From the NCBI RefSeq assembly GCF_905212195.1, contig NZ_CAJMDQ010000055.1, positions 1 through 18,871 of the forward strand: 18,871 bases of DNA, read 5' to 3'. Positions within the stretch are counted from its first letter, which is position 1. Each line of letters opens with the position of its first letter. A model generated the notes under the pieces. It was not told the DNA's origin. It searched no databases and was given only the letters and a program-made list of their open reading frames with translations. This document shows positions 1 through 6,794 of this stretch, piece by piece. Origin of the DNA: an uncultured Anaerotignum sp. GTDB taxonomy: Bacteria; Bacillota; Clostridia; Lachnospirales; Anaerotignaceae. A program made the translations under genes and the position numbers.

Positions 1-46
1 TATTATATTTGTTATTATATTAAAGTCAATCTACACTGCGTATAAT
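1..46 (+). promoter_or_regulatory. Putative promoter and operator-like direct repeats for the RHH gene
   Basis: A perfect -10 hexamer TATAAT lies at 41-46. No good -35 is visible at the usual distance. Upstream, TATTATATT occurs at 1-9 and again at 13-21, a perfect 9-bp direct repeat with a 12-bp period. Ribbon-helix-helix repressors commonly bind short repeated sites in their own promoters, so this may be an autoregulatory operator. It is very A+T rich and cut by the window edge, so low complexity is an alternative explanation. Confidence 0.45.
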
Positions 47-73
47 AAAGAAAAACCAATGGGAGATTTTATC

Positions 74-280
74 ATGGGAAATAAATTTGTTGTACGTTCC
101 AAAAAATCAGATAATTATGTCATTACTTCTTTACGCATAGAAAAAGGACTGCTGGAGGCTTTCGACGAACTTGCTGGAAAGAGCGATTATTCCCGCAATG
201 AATTAATGTGTATGGCATTGCGATATGCTTTAGAAAATCTGGAATTTATTCCTGATACCAACGAAAAGAATGAAACTTGA
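74..280 (+). CDS. Ribbon-helix-helix (CopG/Arc-like) DNA-binding protein, 68 aa
   Basis: This small protein reads like a ribbon-helix-helix repressor. A short beta strand with VITSLRIEKGLLE (about residues 16-28) is followed by two helices, including DELAGKSDYSRNELMCMALRYALENL. RHH proteins act as dimers, with the paired strands contacting the DNA major groove. The start at 74 is preferred over the in-frame ATG at 59 because GGGAG at 61-65 is a ribosome binding site with 8-nt spacing for 74 and lies inside the longer frame. It stands alone, with a strong terminator directly after the stop. No toxin gene follows it here; a partner upstream of the window cannot be excluded. The target is unknown. 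Confidence 0.8.
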   Translation: MGNKFVVRSKKSDNYVITSLRIEKGLLEAFDELAGKSDYSRNELMCMALRYALENLEFIPDTNEKNET

Positions 281-303
281 GAGCGGAAAAACCGCTCTTT
301 TTT
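281..303 (+). terminator. Intrinsic terminator after the RHH gene
   Basis: The stem GAGCGG (281-286) pairs with CCGCTC (292-297) across an A5 loop and is followed by six T residues (298-303). It begins at the base after the RHH stop codon. Confidence 0.85.
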
Positions 304-326
304 ATTGACAATTTCCTTTTGCCAAC

Positions 327-350
327 AAAAAAGAACGCTCTCGCGTTCTT
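327..350 (-). terminator. Intrinsic terminator after rlmH
   Basis: The stem AAGAACGC (331-338) pairs with GCGTTCTT (343-350) around a 4-nt loop. On the minus strand the stem is followed by a T run (327-330). It lies 1 nt beyond the rlmH stop and faces the plus-strand terminator at 281-303, so the two convergent genes have separate back-to-back terminators. Confidence 0.8.
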
Positions 351-351
351 T

Positions 352-831
352 TCATTTATGATAAGGTTCTTTTCGGTTAATCCGCTCTGCCCGATAAATC
401 TGTTCCAGCAAAATCACCCGCATCATCTGATGGGGGAATGTCATAGCAGAAAAGCTCAAAGCAAAGTCTGCCCGTTTCATGACCTCTTTAGACAATCCCA
501 GAGAACCGCCGATAACAAAAGCCATATGGCTGACACCGCCAACAGCTTTCTTTGCCATAAAGTCTGCCAGGCCTTCGGATGTGAGCCCTTTTCCCTCAAT
601 GGCAAGAGCTACTACAAAGGCGTCATCCTTGATAGCTTTCAGGATGCGTTCCCCTTCTTTTTTCTTCACTTCTTCTTCCTGTGCCGGGCTCATGGTTTCC
701 GGTGCTTTCTCGTCGGGCAGCTCCACGATTTCCAATTTATGATAGCGGCTCAAACGCTTGCTGTATTCCGCAATGGCGTCCTGCCAGTATTTTTCTTTCA
801 GCTTGCCGACGCAAACAATGGTAATCCGCAT
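352..831 (-). CDS. rlmH: 23S rRNA (pseudouridine-1915-N3)-methyltransferase RlmH
   Basis: RlmH is a SPOUT-class methyltransferase that uses S-adenosylmethionine to methylate pseudouridine 1915 in helix 69 of 23S rRNA, acting on the 70S ribosome. The 159-aa length is normal for the family. Family marks are the N-terminal MRITIVCVGKLKEKYW, the cofactor loop FVIGGSLGLS (residues 105-114), the trefoil-knot region TFPHQMMRVILLEQIYRA (131-148), and the conserved C-terminal tail ending YHK. The start is supported by AGGAGGGAG upstream, which lies against the walJ stop codon. Only 13 nt separate the two genes, so they are probably translated from one transcript. The walJ-rlmH neighbourhood is common in Firmicutes. 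Confidence 0.97.
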   Translation of the reverse strand: MRITIVCVGKLKEKYWQDAIAEYSKRLSRYHKLEIVELPDEKAPETMSPAQEEEVKKKEGERILKAIKDDAFVVALAIEGKGLTSEGLADFMAKKAVGGVSHMAFVIGGSLGLSKEVMKRADFALSFSAMTFPHQMMRVILLEQIYRAERINRKEPYHK

Positions 832-844
832 GGCTTCTCCCTCC

Positions 845-1633
845 TCAAATGGTGACCTTTGCCCCGTTGGAATTTCTGGCAGCCATATCCATTTTCAGTG
901 CGCCGCCCAGTTTGATGCGGTTTTGCTCCAGAATTTCCGCCACCGTTTCATAAGCAAGGTAGGGGCTGTTATTTTCTTCGCTCAAATGTCCCAGAAAAAT
1001 ATGTTTCATTTTGCCGCTCATGATTTCCGCCAAAAGCGCGCCTGCGGTACGGTTGGACAGATGCCCTCTTTCCCCCAGAATACGCTGTTTCAGATTCCAG
1101 GGATACCGCCCTTTTTTCACCATTTCCTCGTCATGGTTGGATTCCAGAAGCAAAATATCGCTGTCGGTGATATTCTCCCGGATGGTATCTGTCACATGAC
1201 CGATGTCTGTAGCCACGGTGATTTTCTTTTCTCCCGCAAAAACGCTGTAGCCCACTGGTGCTGCCGCGTCATGGGGAATGGCAAAGGGCTTCACACACAG
1301 GTCATTGATGACGCATGGCTCCCCTTCATATACAAAACGCTTATTACGTGGGGCAATCTTGCCCAGACTACCTTCCATAGCGTCCCACGTTTCCATAGTC
1401 GCATAGATGGGCACATCAAACTTTCGGGAAAATACCCCTGCTCCCTTCACATGGTCGATATGCTCATGGGTAATAAACAAAGCATCAATCTGGTTGCCGG
1501 TGAGGGACAGTTTTTCCAATCCTTCCAGTATCCGTTTGCCGCTGACGCCTGCATCAATGAGAATTTTCGTATGTTCTGTGCCCATAAACAGGCTGTTGCC
1601 GCTGCTGCCGCTGGCAATGGTACAAAAATCCAA
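845..1633 (-). CDS. walJ: MBL-fold metallohydrolase WalJ/YycJ, TTG start
   Basis: This is a metallo-beta-lactamase-fold protein of the YycJ/WalJ family, related to RNase J/Z-like nucleases. In B. subtilis and other Firmicutes it is encoded near the walRK two-component genes and has been linked to coordinating cell-wall metabolism and DNA replication. The family signature ASGSSGNS opens the protein (from residue 7). The metal-binding HxHxDH motif is THEHIDH with H56, H58, D60 and H61. Further conserved histidines and aspartates include TDIGH and LGHLSEENNS. I place the start at TTG 1633 (262 aa), because AAAGGAGGG at 1641-1649 gives ideal spacing for it. An in-frame ATG at 1663 would put that ribosome binding site inside the coding region and has none of its own. 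Its natural metal and substrate are unproven. Confidence 0.93.
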   Translation of the reverse strand: MDFCTIASGSSGNSLFMGTEHTKILIDAGVSGKRILEGLEKLSLTGNQIDALFITHEHIDHVKGAGVFSRKFDVPIYATMETWDAMEGSLGKIAPRNKRFVYEGEPCVINDLCVKPFAIPHDAAAPVGYSVFAGEKKITVATDIGHVTDTIRENITDSDILLLESNHDEEMVKKGRYPWNLKQRILGERGHLSNRTAGALLAEIMSGKMKHIFLGHLSEENNSPYLAYETVAEILEQNRIKLGGALKMDMAARNSNGAKVTI

Positions 1634-1640
1634 GGGATTC

Positions 1641-1649
1641 CCCTCCTTT
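1641..1649 (-). promoter_or_regulatory. Ribosome binding site that sets the walJ TTG start
   Basis: AAAGGAGGG on the minus strand ends 7 nt before TTG 1633. It decides between the TTG and the upstream in-frame ATG at 1663, which itself lies at the end of the T-tract of the terminator-like hairpin. Confidence 0.8.
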
Positions 1650-1663
1650 CCAGAATAATCCAT

Positions 1664-1710
1664 AAAAACAGCCGCAAAAGTTCCGCCTTCCGCTCCCTCT
1701 TACGGCTGTT
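1664..1710 (-). terminator. Terminator-like hairpin between murA and walJ
   Basis: On the minus strand, AACAGCCG (1703-1710) pairs with CGGCTGTT (1667-1674). The stem extends inward by about six more pairs including wobbles, closing a loop of about 16 nt, and is followed by a T run (1664-1668). It starts 14 nt after the murA stop. It may end murA transcription, or partially attenuate it before walJ-rlmH. I saw no strong separate promoter for walJ. Confidence 0.65.
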
Positions 1711-1724
1711 AAAAAATTTCTCTC

Positions 1725-2993
1725 TTATTCGCTCACACGGGTGATATCTGCGCCCAGTGCATTGAATTTATGTTCGACTTCTTCATAACCTCTGTCGATG
1801 TACTTCACGCCGTCAATGACGCTTTCGCCTTCTGCTGCCAGTGCCGCCAGAATCATAGCTGCCCCTGCACGCAGGTCTGTGGCGGAAACATTTGCCCCAT
1901 GGAAACGGGGAATGCCGTCAATGCGGGCAACTCTGCCGTCGATCTGCACCTGTGCGCCCATCTTCCGCAGTTCGTCGATGTACTGATAACGGTTATCCCA
2001 TACGTTTTCTGTGATGACGCTCTGTCCCTGACAAACACTCAGCAGTGCCGCAATCTGGGGCTGCAGGTCTGTAGGGAAACCAGGATAACTCATGGTCTTG
2101 ACATTCGCGCAGTGCAAAGGTCTGTTTGCTGTGACACGGATGGAATCGTCATGTTCCTCGATGGTCACGTTCATTTCATCCAGCTTTGCTGTCAGAGAAT
2201 CCATGTGCTTGGGAATGATGTTCTTCACCAGCACATCGCCGCCGGTAATAGCTGCGGCAATCATGTATGTTCCTGCCTCAATCTGGTCAGGAATGATGGT
2301 ATACTGTGCGCCGTGGAGTTTTTCCACACCTTTGATACGGATCACATCTGTACCAGCACCTTTGATATTGGCACCCATCATGTTCAGATAGTTTGCAGTA
2401 TCTACCACATGGGGTTCTTTTGCTGCGTTTTCAATGGTTGTCACGCCTTCTGCCATGGAAGCAGCCAACATGATATTGATGGTAGCGCCTACACTTACCT
2501 GGTCCATATAAATGGATGTACCCACAAGTCTGTCTGCATAAGCACGAACCATGCCATTGCCTTCTTCTACCGTTGCCCCCAGTGCACGGAAGCCTTTCAG
2601 ATGCAGGTCAATGGGTCTAACACCAAAGTTGCAGCCGCCGGGCAGCGCAACTTCCGCTTTTTTGTATCTGGCAAGCATAGCTCCCAAGAAATAATAAGAA
2701 GCTCTGATCTTCTGTACTTCTTCAAAAGTAGCACAATGGGCTGTTCCCTTATCACAGTCGATTTTCAATGTATGCCCATTATCCAAATAGGTACATGTGC
2801 CCCCCAGTTTTTCGATGGTATGACAGAGATTATTCACATCCTCAATGCGGGGCAGGTTTTCCAATACACTGACGCCCTCTGCCATGATAGCTGCGGGAAT
2901 CACTGCAACAGCCGCGTTTTTAGCACCGCTGATGTTGACTTCCCCTACAAGACGTTTACGTCCCTGTACAATCAATTTATCCATAAACAACAT
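1725..2993 (-). CDS. murA: UDP-N-acetylglucosamine 1-carboxyvinyltransferase MurA
   Basis: MurA catalyses the first committed step of peptidoglycan synthesis, transferring enolpyruvyl from phosphoenolpyruvate to UDP-GlcNAc in the cytoplasm. The 422-aa protein has the EPSP-synthase-like fold of two inside-out barrels. Visible motifs are ISGAKNAA (21-28, with the substrate-contacting Lys-Asn), the catalytic-loop LPGGCNFGVRPID with the PEP-binding and fosfomycin-target cysteine at C121, and the late ATDLRAGAA motif. The cysteine is intact, so no intrinsic fosfomycin resistance through Cys-to-Asp is expected. The start is ambiguous: AAGGAT at 2996-3001 is only 2 nt from ATG 2993 and 11 nt from the in-frame ATG 2984 (MDKLIV, the usual family N-terminus). 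A TTG at 2990 has the best spacing. Firmicutes often carry two MurA paralogues, and I cannot tell which this is. Confidence 0.96.
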   Translation of the reverse strand: MLFMDKLIVQGRKRLVGEVNISGAKNAAVAVIPAAIMAEGVSVLENLPRIEDVNNLCHTIEKLGGTCTYLDNGHTLKIDCDKGTAHCATFEEVQKIRASYYFLGAMLARYKKAEVALPGGCNFGVRPIDLHLKGFRALGATVEEGNGMVRAYADRLVGTSIYMDQVSVGATINIMLAASMAEGVTTIENAAKEPHVVDTANYLNMMGANIKGAGTDVIRIKGVEKLHGAQYTIIPDQIEAGTYMIAAAITGGDVLVKNIIPKHMDSLTAKLDEMNVTIEEHDDSIRVTANRPLHCANVKTMSYPGFPTDLQPQIAALLSVCQGQSVITENVWDNRYQYIDELRKMGAQVQIDGRVARIDGIPRFHGANVSATDLRAGAAMILAALAAEGESVIDGVKYIDRGYEEVEHKFNALGADITRVSE

Positions 2994-3048
2994 TCATCCT
3001 TCCAAATCATTCGCCAAAGGACTTTCTAAATTTCGCCCTAACATTCAG

Positions 3049-3076
3049 ATTATATCACGAAACACCCCTACTGCAA
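3049..3076 (-). promoter_or_regulatory. Sigma-A type promoter for murA
   Basis: On the minus strand, -10 TATAAT lies at 3049-3054 and is preceded by TGn (extended -10). A -35 TTGCAG lies at 3071-3076 with a 16-nt spacer. It is 56 nt upstream of murA. The -35 overlaps a small CAAAGC/GCTTTG inverted repeat (3074-3092). Confidence 0.7.
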
Positions 3077-3118
3077 AGCTTTTTTTGCTTTGTTTCGGGC
3101 TTTTCCGCCTGTAAAATC

Positions 3119-3142
3119 CTTTGTCCGTCCAAAAAGGACAAA
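3119..3142 (-). terminator. Weak hairpin after the SDR gene
   Basis: TTTGTCC (3120-3126 on the plus strand) pairs with GGACAAA (3136-3142). On the minus strand it is followed by GGATTTT rather than a clean T run. It lies 1 nt beyond the SDR stop and may be a weak terminator. Confidence 0.4.
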
Positions 3143-3143
3143 T

Positions 3144-3857
3144 TCATTCCACATAAATCATCCGTTTGGTCATGCCGCCATCTACCACCAGATTGATGCC
3201 GTTGATGAAATCGCTTTCCGCCGCCGCCAAAAACAGACACGCCCGCAGGATATCCGCAGGTTTCCCCACCCGTCCCGAGGGATGCTGTTTATGGTCTGCT
3301 TCTGTCAAAGCGTCATAATCTCCCGTTTCAATCCAGCCGGGGCTGATGGCGTTCACCGTCACTGCCGTATCCGACAAAGATACGCAAAGGCTGTTGGTAA
3401 GAGAAACTACGCCGCCTTTGGATGCGCCGTAAGCCTCCCAGCCTGCTTCGTTCTGATGCCATCTGGTAGATGCGATGTTGATGATTCTGCCGTATTCCGC
3501 CCCTTCGTTGGCACGAAGGAAATTTTGACAGCACAAAAAAGTCCCCCGCAGGTTCGTATGAATGACATCGTCAAATTCCGCCGCTGTCAATTCCCATGGG
3601 GATTTCTGCAAATGACTGATGGCGCCGCAGTTCACCAGTACATCAATGATACCGTACTTCTGCCGCGCATGTTCAAAAAACTGTTTTATGTCTGTTTCCT
3701 GCCGTAAATCCATGGGCAGGTATACGATGTTTTCTCCTGTAAAATCTGCTGTTTCGGGCAAGTCCGTGGCAATGACAAAATACCCTGCCGCCGCAAAGCC
3801 TTCTGCCAGAGCATGTCCAATGCCGCCTGTGGCTCCCGTAATGACTGCCTGTTTCAT
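3144..3857 (-). CDS. Short-chain dehydrogenase/reductase (SDR), probably NAD(H)-dependent
   Basis: This is a classical SDR of 237 aa with a Rossmann fold. The cofactor glycine motif TGATGGIG is at 7-14. An aspartate ends the second strand (VIATD, D32), which in this family favours NAD(H) over NADP(H). NCG at 76-78 corresponds to the usual NAG. The catalytic residues are S130 (in INIAS), Y143 and K147 (YGASK). The late PGW motif and the C-terminal VVDGGMT are also typical. The start at 3857 has GAGGAGGGGG just upstream; an in-frame ATG at 3953 gives a nonconserved hydrophobic extension and is rejected. The substrate cannot be deduced, since neighbours are unrelated. It appears monocistronic. 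Confidence 0.88.
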   Translation of the reverse strand: MKQAVITGATGGIGHALAEGFAAAGYFVIATDLPETADFTGENIVYLPMDLRQETDIKQFFEHARQKYGIIDVLVNCGAISHLQKSPWELTAAEFDDVIHTNLRGTFLCCQNFLRANEGAEYGRIINIASTRWHQNEAGWEAYGASKGGVVSLTNSLCVSLSDTAVTVNAISPGWIETGDYDALTEADHKQHPSGRVGKPADILRACLFLAAAESDFINGINLVVDGGMTKRMIYVE

Positions 3858-3885
3858 GGGAACCCCCTCCTCTCTATTTGGTTTC

Positions 3886-3953
3886 ATTATACAACAAAAG
3901 AAAGACGGCAAAAAGGCAAAATTCTGCCAAAGTGTCTTGGCAAAAATTGACAC
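3886..3953 (-). promoter_or_regulatory. Putative promoter and operator region of the SDR gene
   Basis: A perfect -10 TATAAT occurs on the minus strand at about 3886-3891, with no convincing -35. Upstream are two interlocked inverted repeats: TGCCAA-N6-TTGGCA (3925-3942) and GTGTC-N12-GACAC (3932-3936 with 3949-3953). Several TTTTGCC direct repeats lie between. A weak core promoter with symmetric elements just upstream suggests a regulated, perhaps activator-dependent, promoter. The regulator is unknown. Confidence 0.4.
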
Positions 3954-3963
3954 CGCAAAGCAA

Positions 3964-4040
3964 CCATAACAAATAAAACAAGAAAGCCAAACTCCTTTGT
4001 CACCATAAGGATTTTGGCTTTCTTTGTTTTCTTATGAAGA
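3964..4040 (-). repeat. Dispersed repeat, copy 1, with terminator-like hairpin after the P-type ATPase
   Basis: The 48 bp at 3993-4040, read on the minus strand, match the plus strand at 15074-15121 at 45 of 48 positions. A further 14-bp match follows at 3964-3977 (13 of 14 to 15147-15160). This copy begins 15 nt after the ATPase stop codon. It folds into a stem with AAGCCAAA paired to TTTGGCTT, a mismatch, three more pairs, and the 13-nt loop TTATGGTGACAAA. A T-rich stretch follows, so it may also terminate ATPase transcription. Confidence 0.75.
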
Positions 4041-4055
4041 TGCCCCTAAAAAGTT

Positions 4056-6686
4056 TTATTTCTGTTTCGGACGCCAGATGGCTTTTTCCAGTTCCACCAA
4101 AGGCAGAGGTGCCAGTGCAAGAGCCGCTGTCAACAGCCACTGTTCGCCGTTCAAAGGTACCACCTGGAAAATACCTGCCAAAGGAGGCATCATGATAACA
4201 ACGCACTGGAGGGCTGCCCCCACCACAAATGCCATAAGAAGCCACTTGTTGGAGCAGAAAGGCAGTTTCCCCAGAGAGCCTTCGCCCCGCATGTTGAAAG
4301 CATGGACCAGCTGAGAAAGGGAAAGCACCGCAAAAGCCATGGTACGCCCTACGGCATAGCCATCTTCCTGGTCGAAATACACATGCCCAATGCCGAAAGC
4401 CAGCAACGCCAAAACGCCAATCATAACCCCTTCTAGCAGGATTCTGCCGCCAAGTCCATCTCCAAAGAGACTTCCTGTATTTTTCCGTGGTGGGCGTTCC
4501 ATGATGTTTTCCTCTGCTGGCTCCATGCCAAGGGCAATGGCAGGCAGGGAGTCCGTCACCAGATTCACCCACAAAAGCTGGATGGGCAAAAGAGGTGCTG
4601 CCCAGCCCAGAAGCATTGCCACAAAGATGGTCAAAATCTCCCCGATATTGCTGGAAAGAAGGAAATGGACAGCTTTGCGGATATTGTCGTAAATGCCCCG
4701 ACCTTCCCGTACCGCTTCCACAATGGTGGCAAAGTTATCGTCTGTCAAAATCAGGTCTGACGCCCCTTTTGCCACTTCTGTGCCGCTTTTGCCCATGGCA
4801 CAGCCAATGTCTGCCGTTTTCAAAGCAGGGGCATCGTTGACGCCGTCCCCTGTCATGGCAACCACATTGCTCCTTTTCTGAAATGCTTGCACAATGCGGA
4901 CTTTATGCTCCGGTGCCACTCTGGCAAATACCGTGCAGGTTTCCGCCGCCGTTTCCAGTTCCTTGTCGCTCATTTTATCCAGTTCCGCCCCTGTGACAGC
5001 GCAATCCCCTTTCTGGTAGATGCCCAATTCCCGACCGATGGCTTCTGCCGTCAGCACATGGTCACCTGTAATCATGACAGGACGGATACCTGCCTGTCTG
5101 CAAAGATGTACCGCCTCTTTCACTTCTGGTCTGGGCGGGTCTACCATACCTGCCATGCCTGCGAAAACCAGATTCCGTTCCAGTGCTTCTTCTGTCAAAG
5201 GAGGTTTTTCCGACCACTGGCGAAATGCCACTGCTACCACTCTGAGTGCTTGTGCCGCCATTTCCCCGTTGACCATTCTTGCCATGCTTTTTCGTCTGCT
5301 GTCAAAGGGAACCTGCCCACTGCCTTCCATACAAAAGGCGCATTTTTCCAGCAGAATATCCGGCGCGCCTTTTGTGACGGAAATCCAGCCATCCTCTGTT
5401 TTGTGGAGGGTGGTCATGCGCTTTCTCGCCGAAGAAAAAGGAATTTCTCCCACCCTTGGCATGTCCCGTCTAAGGGCGGCAAAATCAATGCCCATGCTTT
5501 GTGCGTATTCCCCAAGGGCTTTTTCCGTAGGTTCTCCCTGCAGATTCCCATCGGACACATTGCAGTCATTGCAAAGGGCAAAAAGATTTGCAACCGTTTC
5601 CCGTAAGTCCTCATTTTTCGGTTCCCTGTGGCTGTAATCTGTCCATGTGGTGACCTGCATACGATTTTGGGTCAATGTGCCTGTTTTGTCAGAGCAAATG
5701 ACCTGCGCGCCGCCTAAAGTTTCCACTGCCGACAATCTTCTGACAATGGTGTTTTTTTCCGACATACGAGAAGTGCCCATAGCCAATACGATAGTCACAA
5801 TGGCAGGCAATCCTTCGGGAATAGCCGCCACCGCCAGACTCACTGCCGTCATAAACATGGAAAAAGGCGGTTTCTCCTGCAAAATCCCCATGCAGAAAAT
5901 GAGGGCACAGATTGCCAATGCGCCAATCCCCAGCTGTTTTCCTGTCTGTTCCAGCTTTTTCTGCAAAGGCGTCATACTGTCAGATGTATGGGAAAGCATG
6001 GCGGCAATACGCCCCATTTCCGTATCCATGCCCGTTGCTGTCACCAGCACTTTCCCTTTGCCATAAACCACATATCCTCCCGCAAGAACCATGTTTTTCC
6101 GGTCACCTGTTGCCGTTTCTTCGGGCAAGCCCCCTGCCGCTGTTTTTTCTACAGGCAGTGCTTCCCCTGTCAGGGCGCTTTCTTCTGTTTTCAGACTGCG
6201 GCTTTCTACCACACGCCCGTCAGCACAGACAGCATCCCCTGTTTCTAACAGCAATAAGTCCCCCGGCACCACTTCCGCCGCCGGAATTTCCCGTACAATG
6301 CCATCTCGAATGACACGTGCATGGGGTGCCGCCATTTTCTTCAGGGCTTCCAGCGCTTTTTCCGCTTTGCTTTCCTGAAAAAGCCCCAATGCGGCATTCA
6401 GCACCACAATGCCCAGAATCATCACCGCATCCAGCACATCATTTTCCCCACTCAACCTGGAAATGACCACAGACACCACTGCCGCTCCCAGCAGAAGCAA
6501 TATCATAAAGTCATCAAACTGTGCCAGAAATCGCCAGAACAGACTTTTTTTGCCGTCTGTTTCCGCCAGTTCATTCCTGCCTTTTTGCGCCAGCCGCTCC
6601 GCCGCCATTTGGGAAGTCAATCCCTGTTTCTCGTCTGTTTCCAGACGACGTGCCGCTTCTTTCGTTTCCATTTGCCACCAATTCAT
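4056..6686 (-). CDS. PIIA (SERCA-like) calcium-transporting P-type ATPase
   Basis: This 876-aa membrane pump couples ATP hydrolysis to cation export. The phosphorylation motif DKTGT has D333. The actuator motif reads TGEA (173-176) where TGES is usual. The hinge TGDGVNDAP is at 612-620, and PEGLP in M4 has E291. Calcium ligands of SERCA are mostly kept: N680 and E683 in M5 (SSNIGE), N708, T711 and D712 in M6 (NLVTD). The M8 glutamate of SERCA (E908) is replaced by Q792, so whether one or two Ca2+ ions are carried is open. CPx motifs of heavy-metal pumps are absent. The start at 6686 keeps the conserved N-terminal tryptophan region, but its ribosome binding site (GGGTGAGG) is close. It is divergent from ytaF, and repeat copy 1 follows it. 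Ca2+ is the likeliest substrate; Mn2+ is possible. Confidence 0.92.
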   Translation of the reverse strand: MNWWQMETKEAARRLETDEKQGLTSQMAAERLAQKGRNELAETDGKKSLFWRFLAQFDDFMILLLLGAAVVSVVISRLSGENDVLDAVMILGIVVLNAALGLFQESKAEKALEALKKMAAPHARVIRDGIVREIPAAEVVPGDLLLLETGDAVCADGRVVESRSLKTEESALTGEALPVEKTAAGGLPEETATGDRKNMVLAGGYVVYGKGKVLVTATGMDTEMGRIAAMLSHTSDSMTPLQKKLEQTGKQLGIGALAICALIFCMGILQEKPPFSMFMTAVSLAVAAIPEGLPAIVTIVLAMGTSRMSEKNTIVRRLSAVETLGGAQVICSDKTGTLTQNRMQVTTWTDYSHREPKNEDLRETVANLFALCNDCNVSDGNLQGEPTEKALGEYAQSMGIDFAALRRDMPRVGEIPFSSARKRMTTLHKTEDGWISVTKGAPDILLEKCAFCMEGSGQVPFDSRRKSMARMVNGEMAAQALRVVAVAFRQWSEKPPLTEEALERNLVFAGMAGMVDPPRPEVKEAVHLCRQAGIRPVMITGDHVLTAEAIGRELGIYQKGDCAVTGAELDKMSDKELETAAETCTVFARVAPEHKVRIVQAFQKRSNVVAMTGDGVNDAPALKTADIGCAMGKSGTEVAKGASDLILTDDNFATIVEAVREGRGIYDNIRKAVHFLLSSNIGEILTIFVAMLLGWAAPLLPIQLLWVNLVTDSLPAIALGMEPAEENIMERPPRKNTGSLFGDGLGGRILLEGVMIGVLALLAFGIGHVYFDQEDGYAVGRTMAFAVLSLSQLVHAFNMRGEGSLGKLPFCSNKWLLMAFVVGAALQCVVIMMPPLAGIFQVVPLNGEQWLLTAALALAPLPLVELEKAIWRPKQK

Positions 6687-6794
6687 ATCCTCACCCGTTT
6701 CTCTCGTTGTCTTTGGTTGTCCTGCTTTTCCATTCTATGCGCCTATGACCAAAAACATGACTGGTGCATATGATGACCACAGGAGGTGTTTCCC

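Noticed and set aside
281..350. Short inverted repeats as possible CRISPR or repeat units
   Set aside because: They are two unrelated terminator hairpins for convergent genes. There is no repeat-spacer periodicity.
1770..3029. A 419-codon open frame opposite murA
   Set aside because: Same reason: murA is full length and conserved, and the opposite frame has no family features and spans the murA start region.
3074..3092. CAAAGC/GCTTTG hairpin as a terminator upstream of murA
   Set aside because: The stem is only 6 bp with a T7 loop, has no following T run on the relevant strand, and overlaps the proposed -35 of murA.
6687..6794. A yybP-ykoY manganese riboswitch before ytaF or the P-type ATPase
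   Set aside because: The gap is too short for the full aptamer with leaders in either direction, and I see none of its conserved elements or a following terminator.
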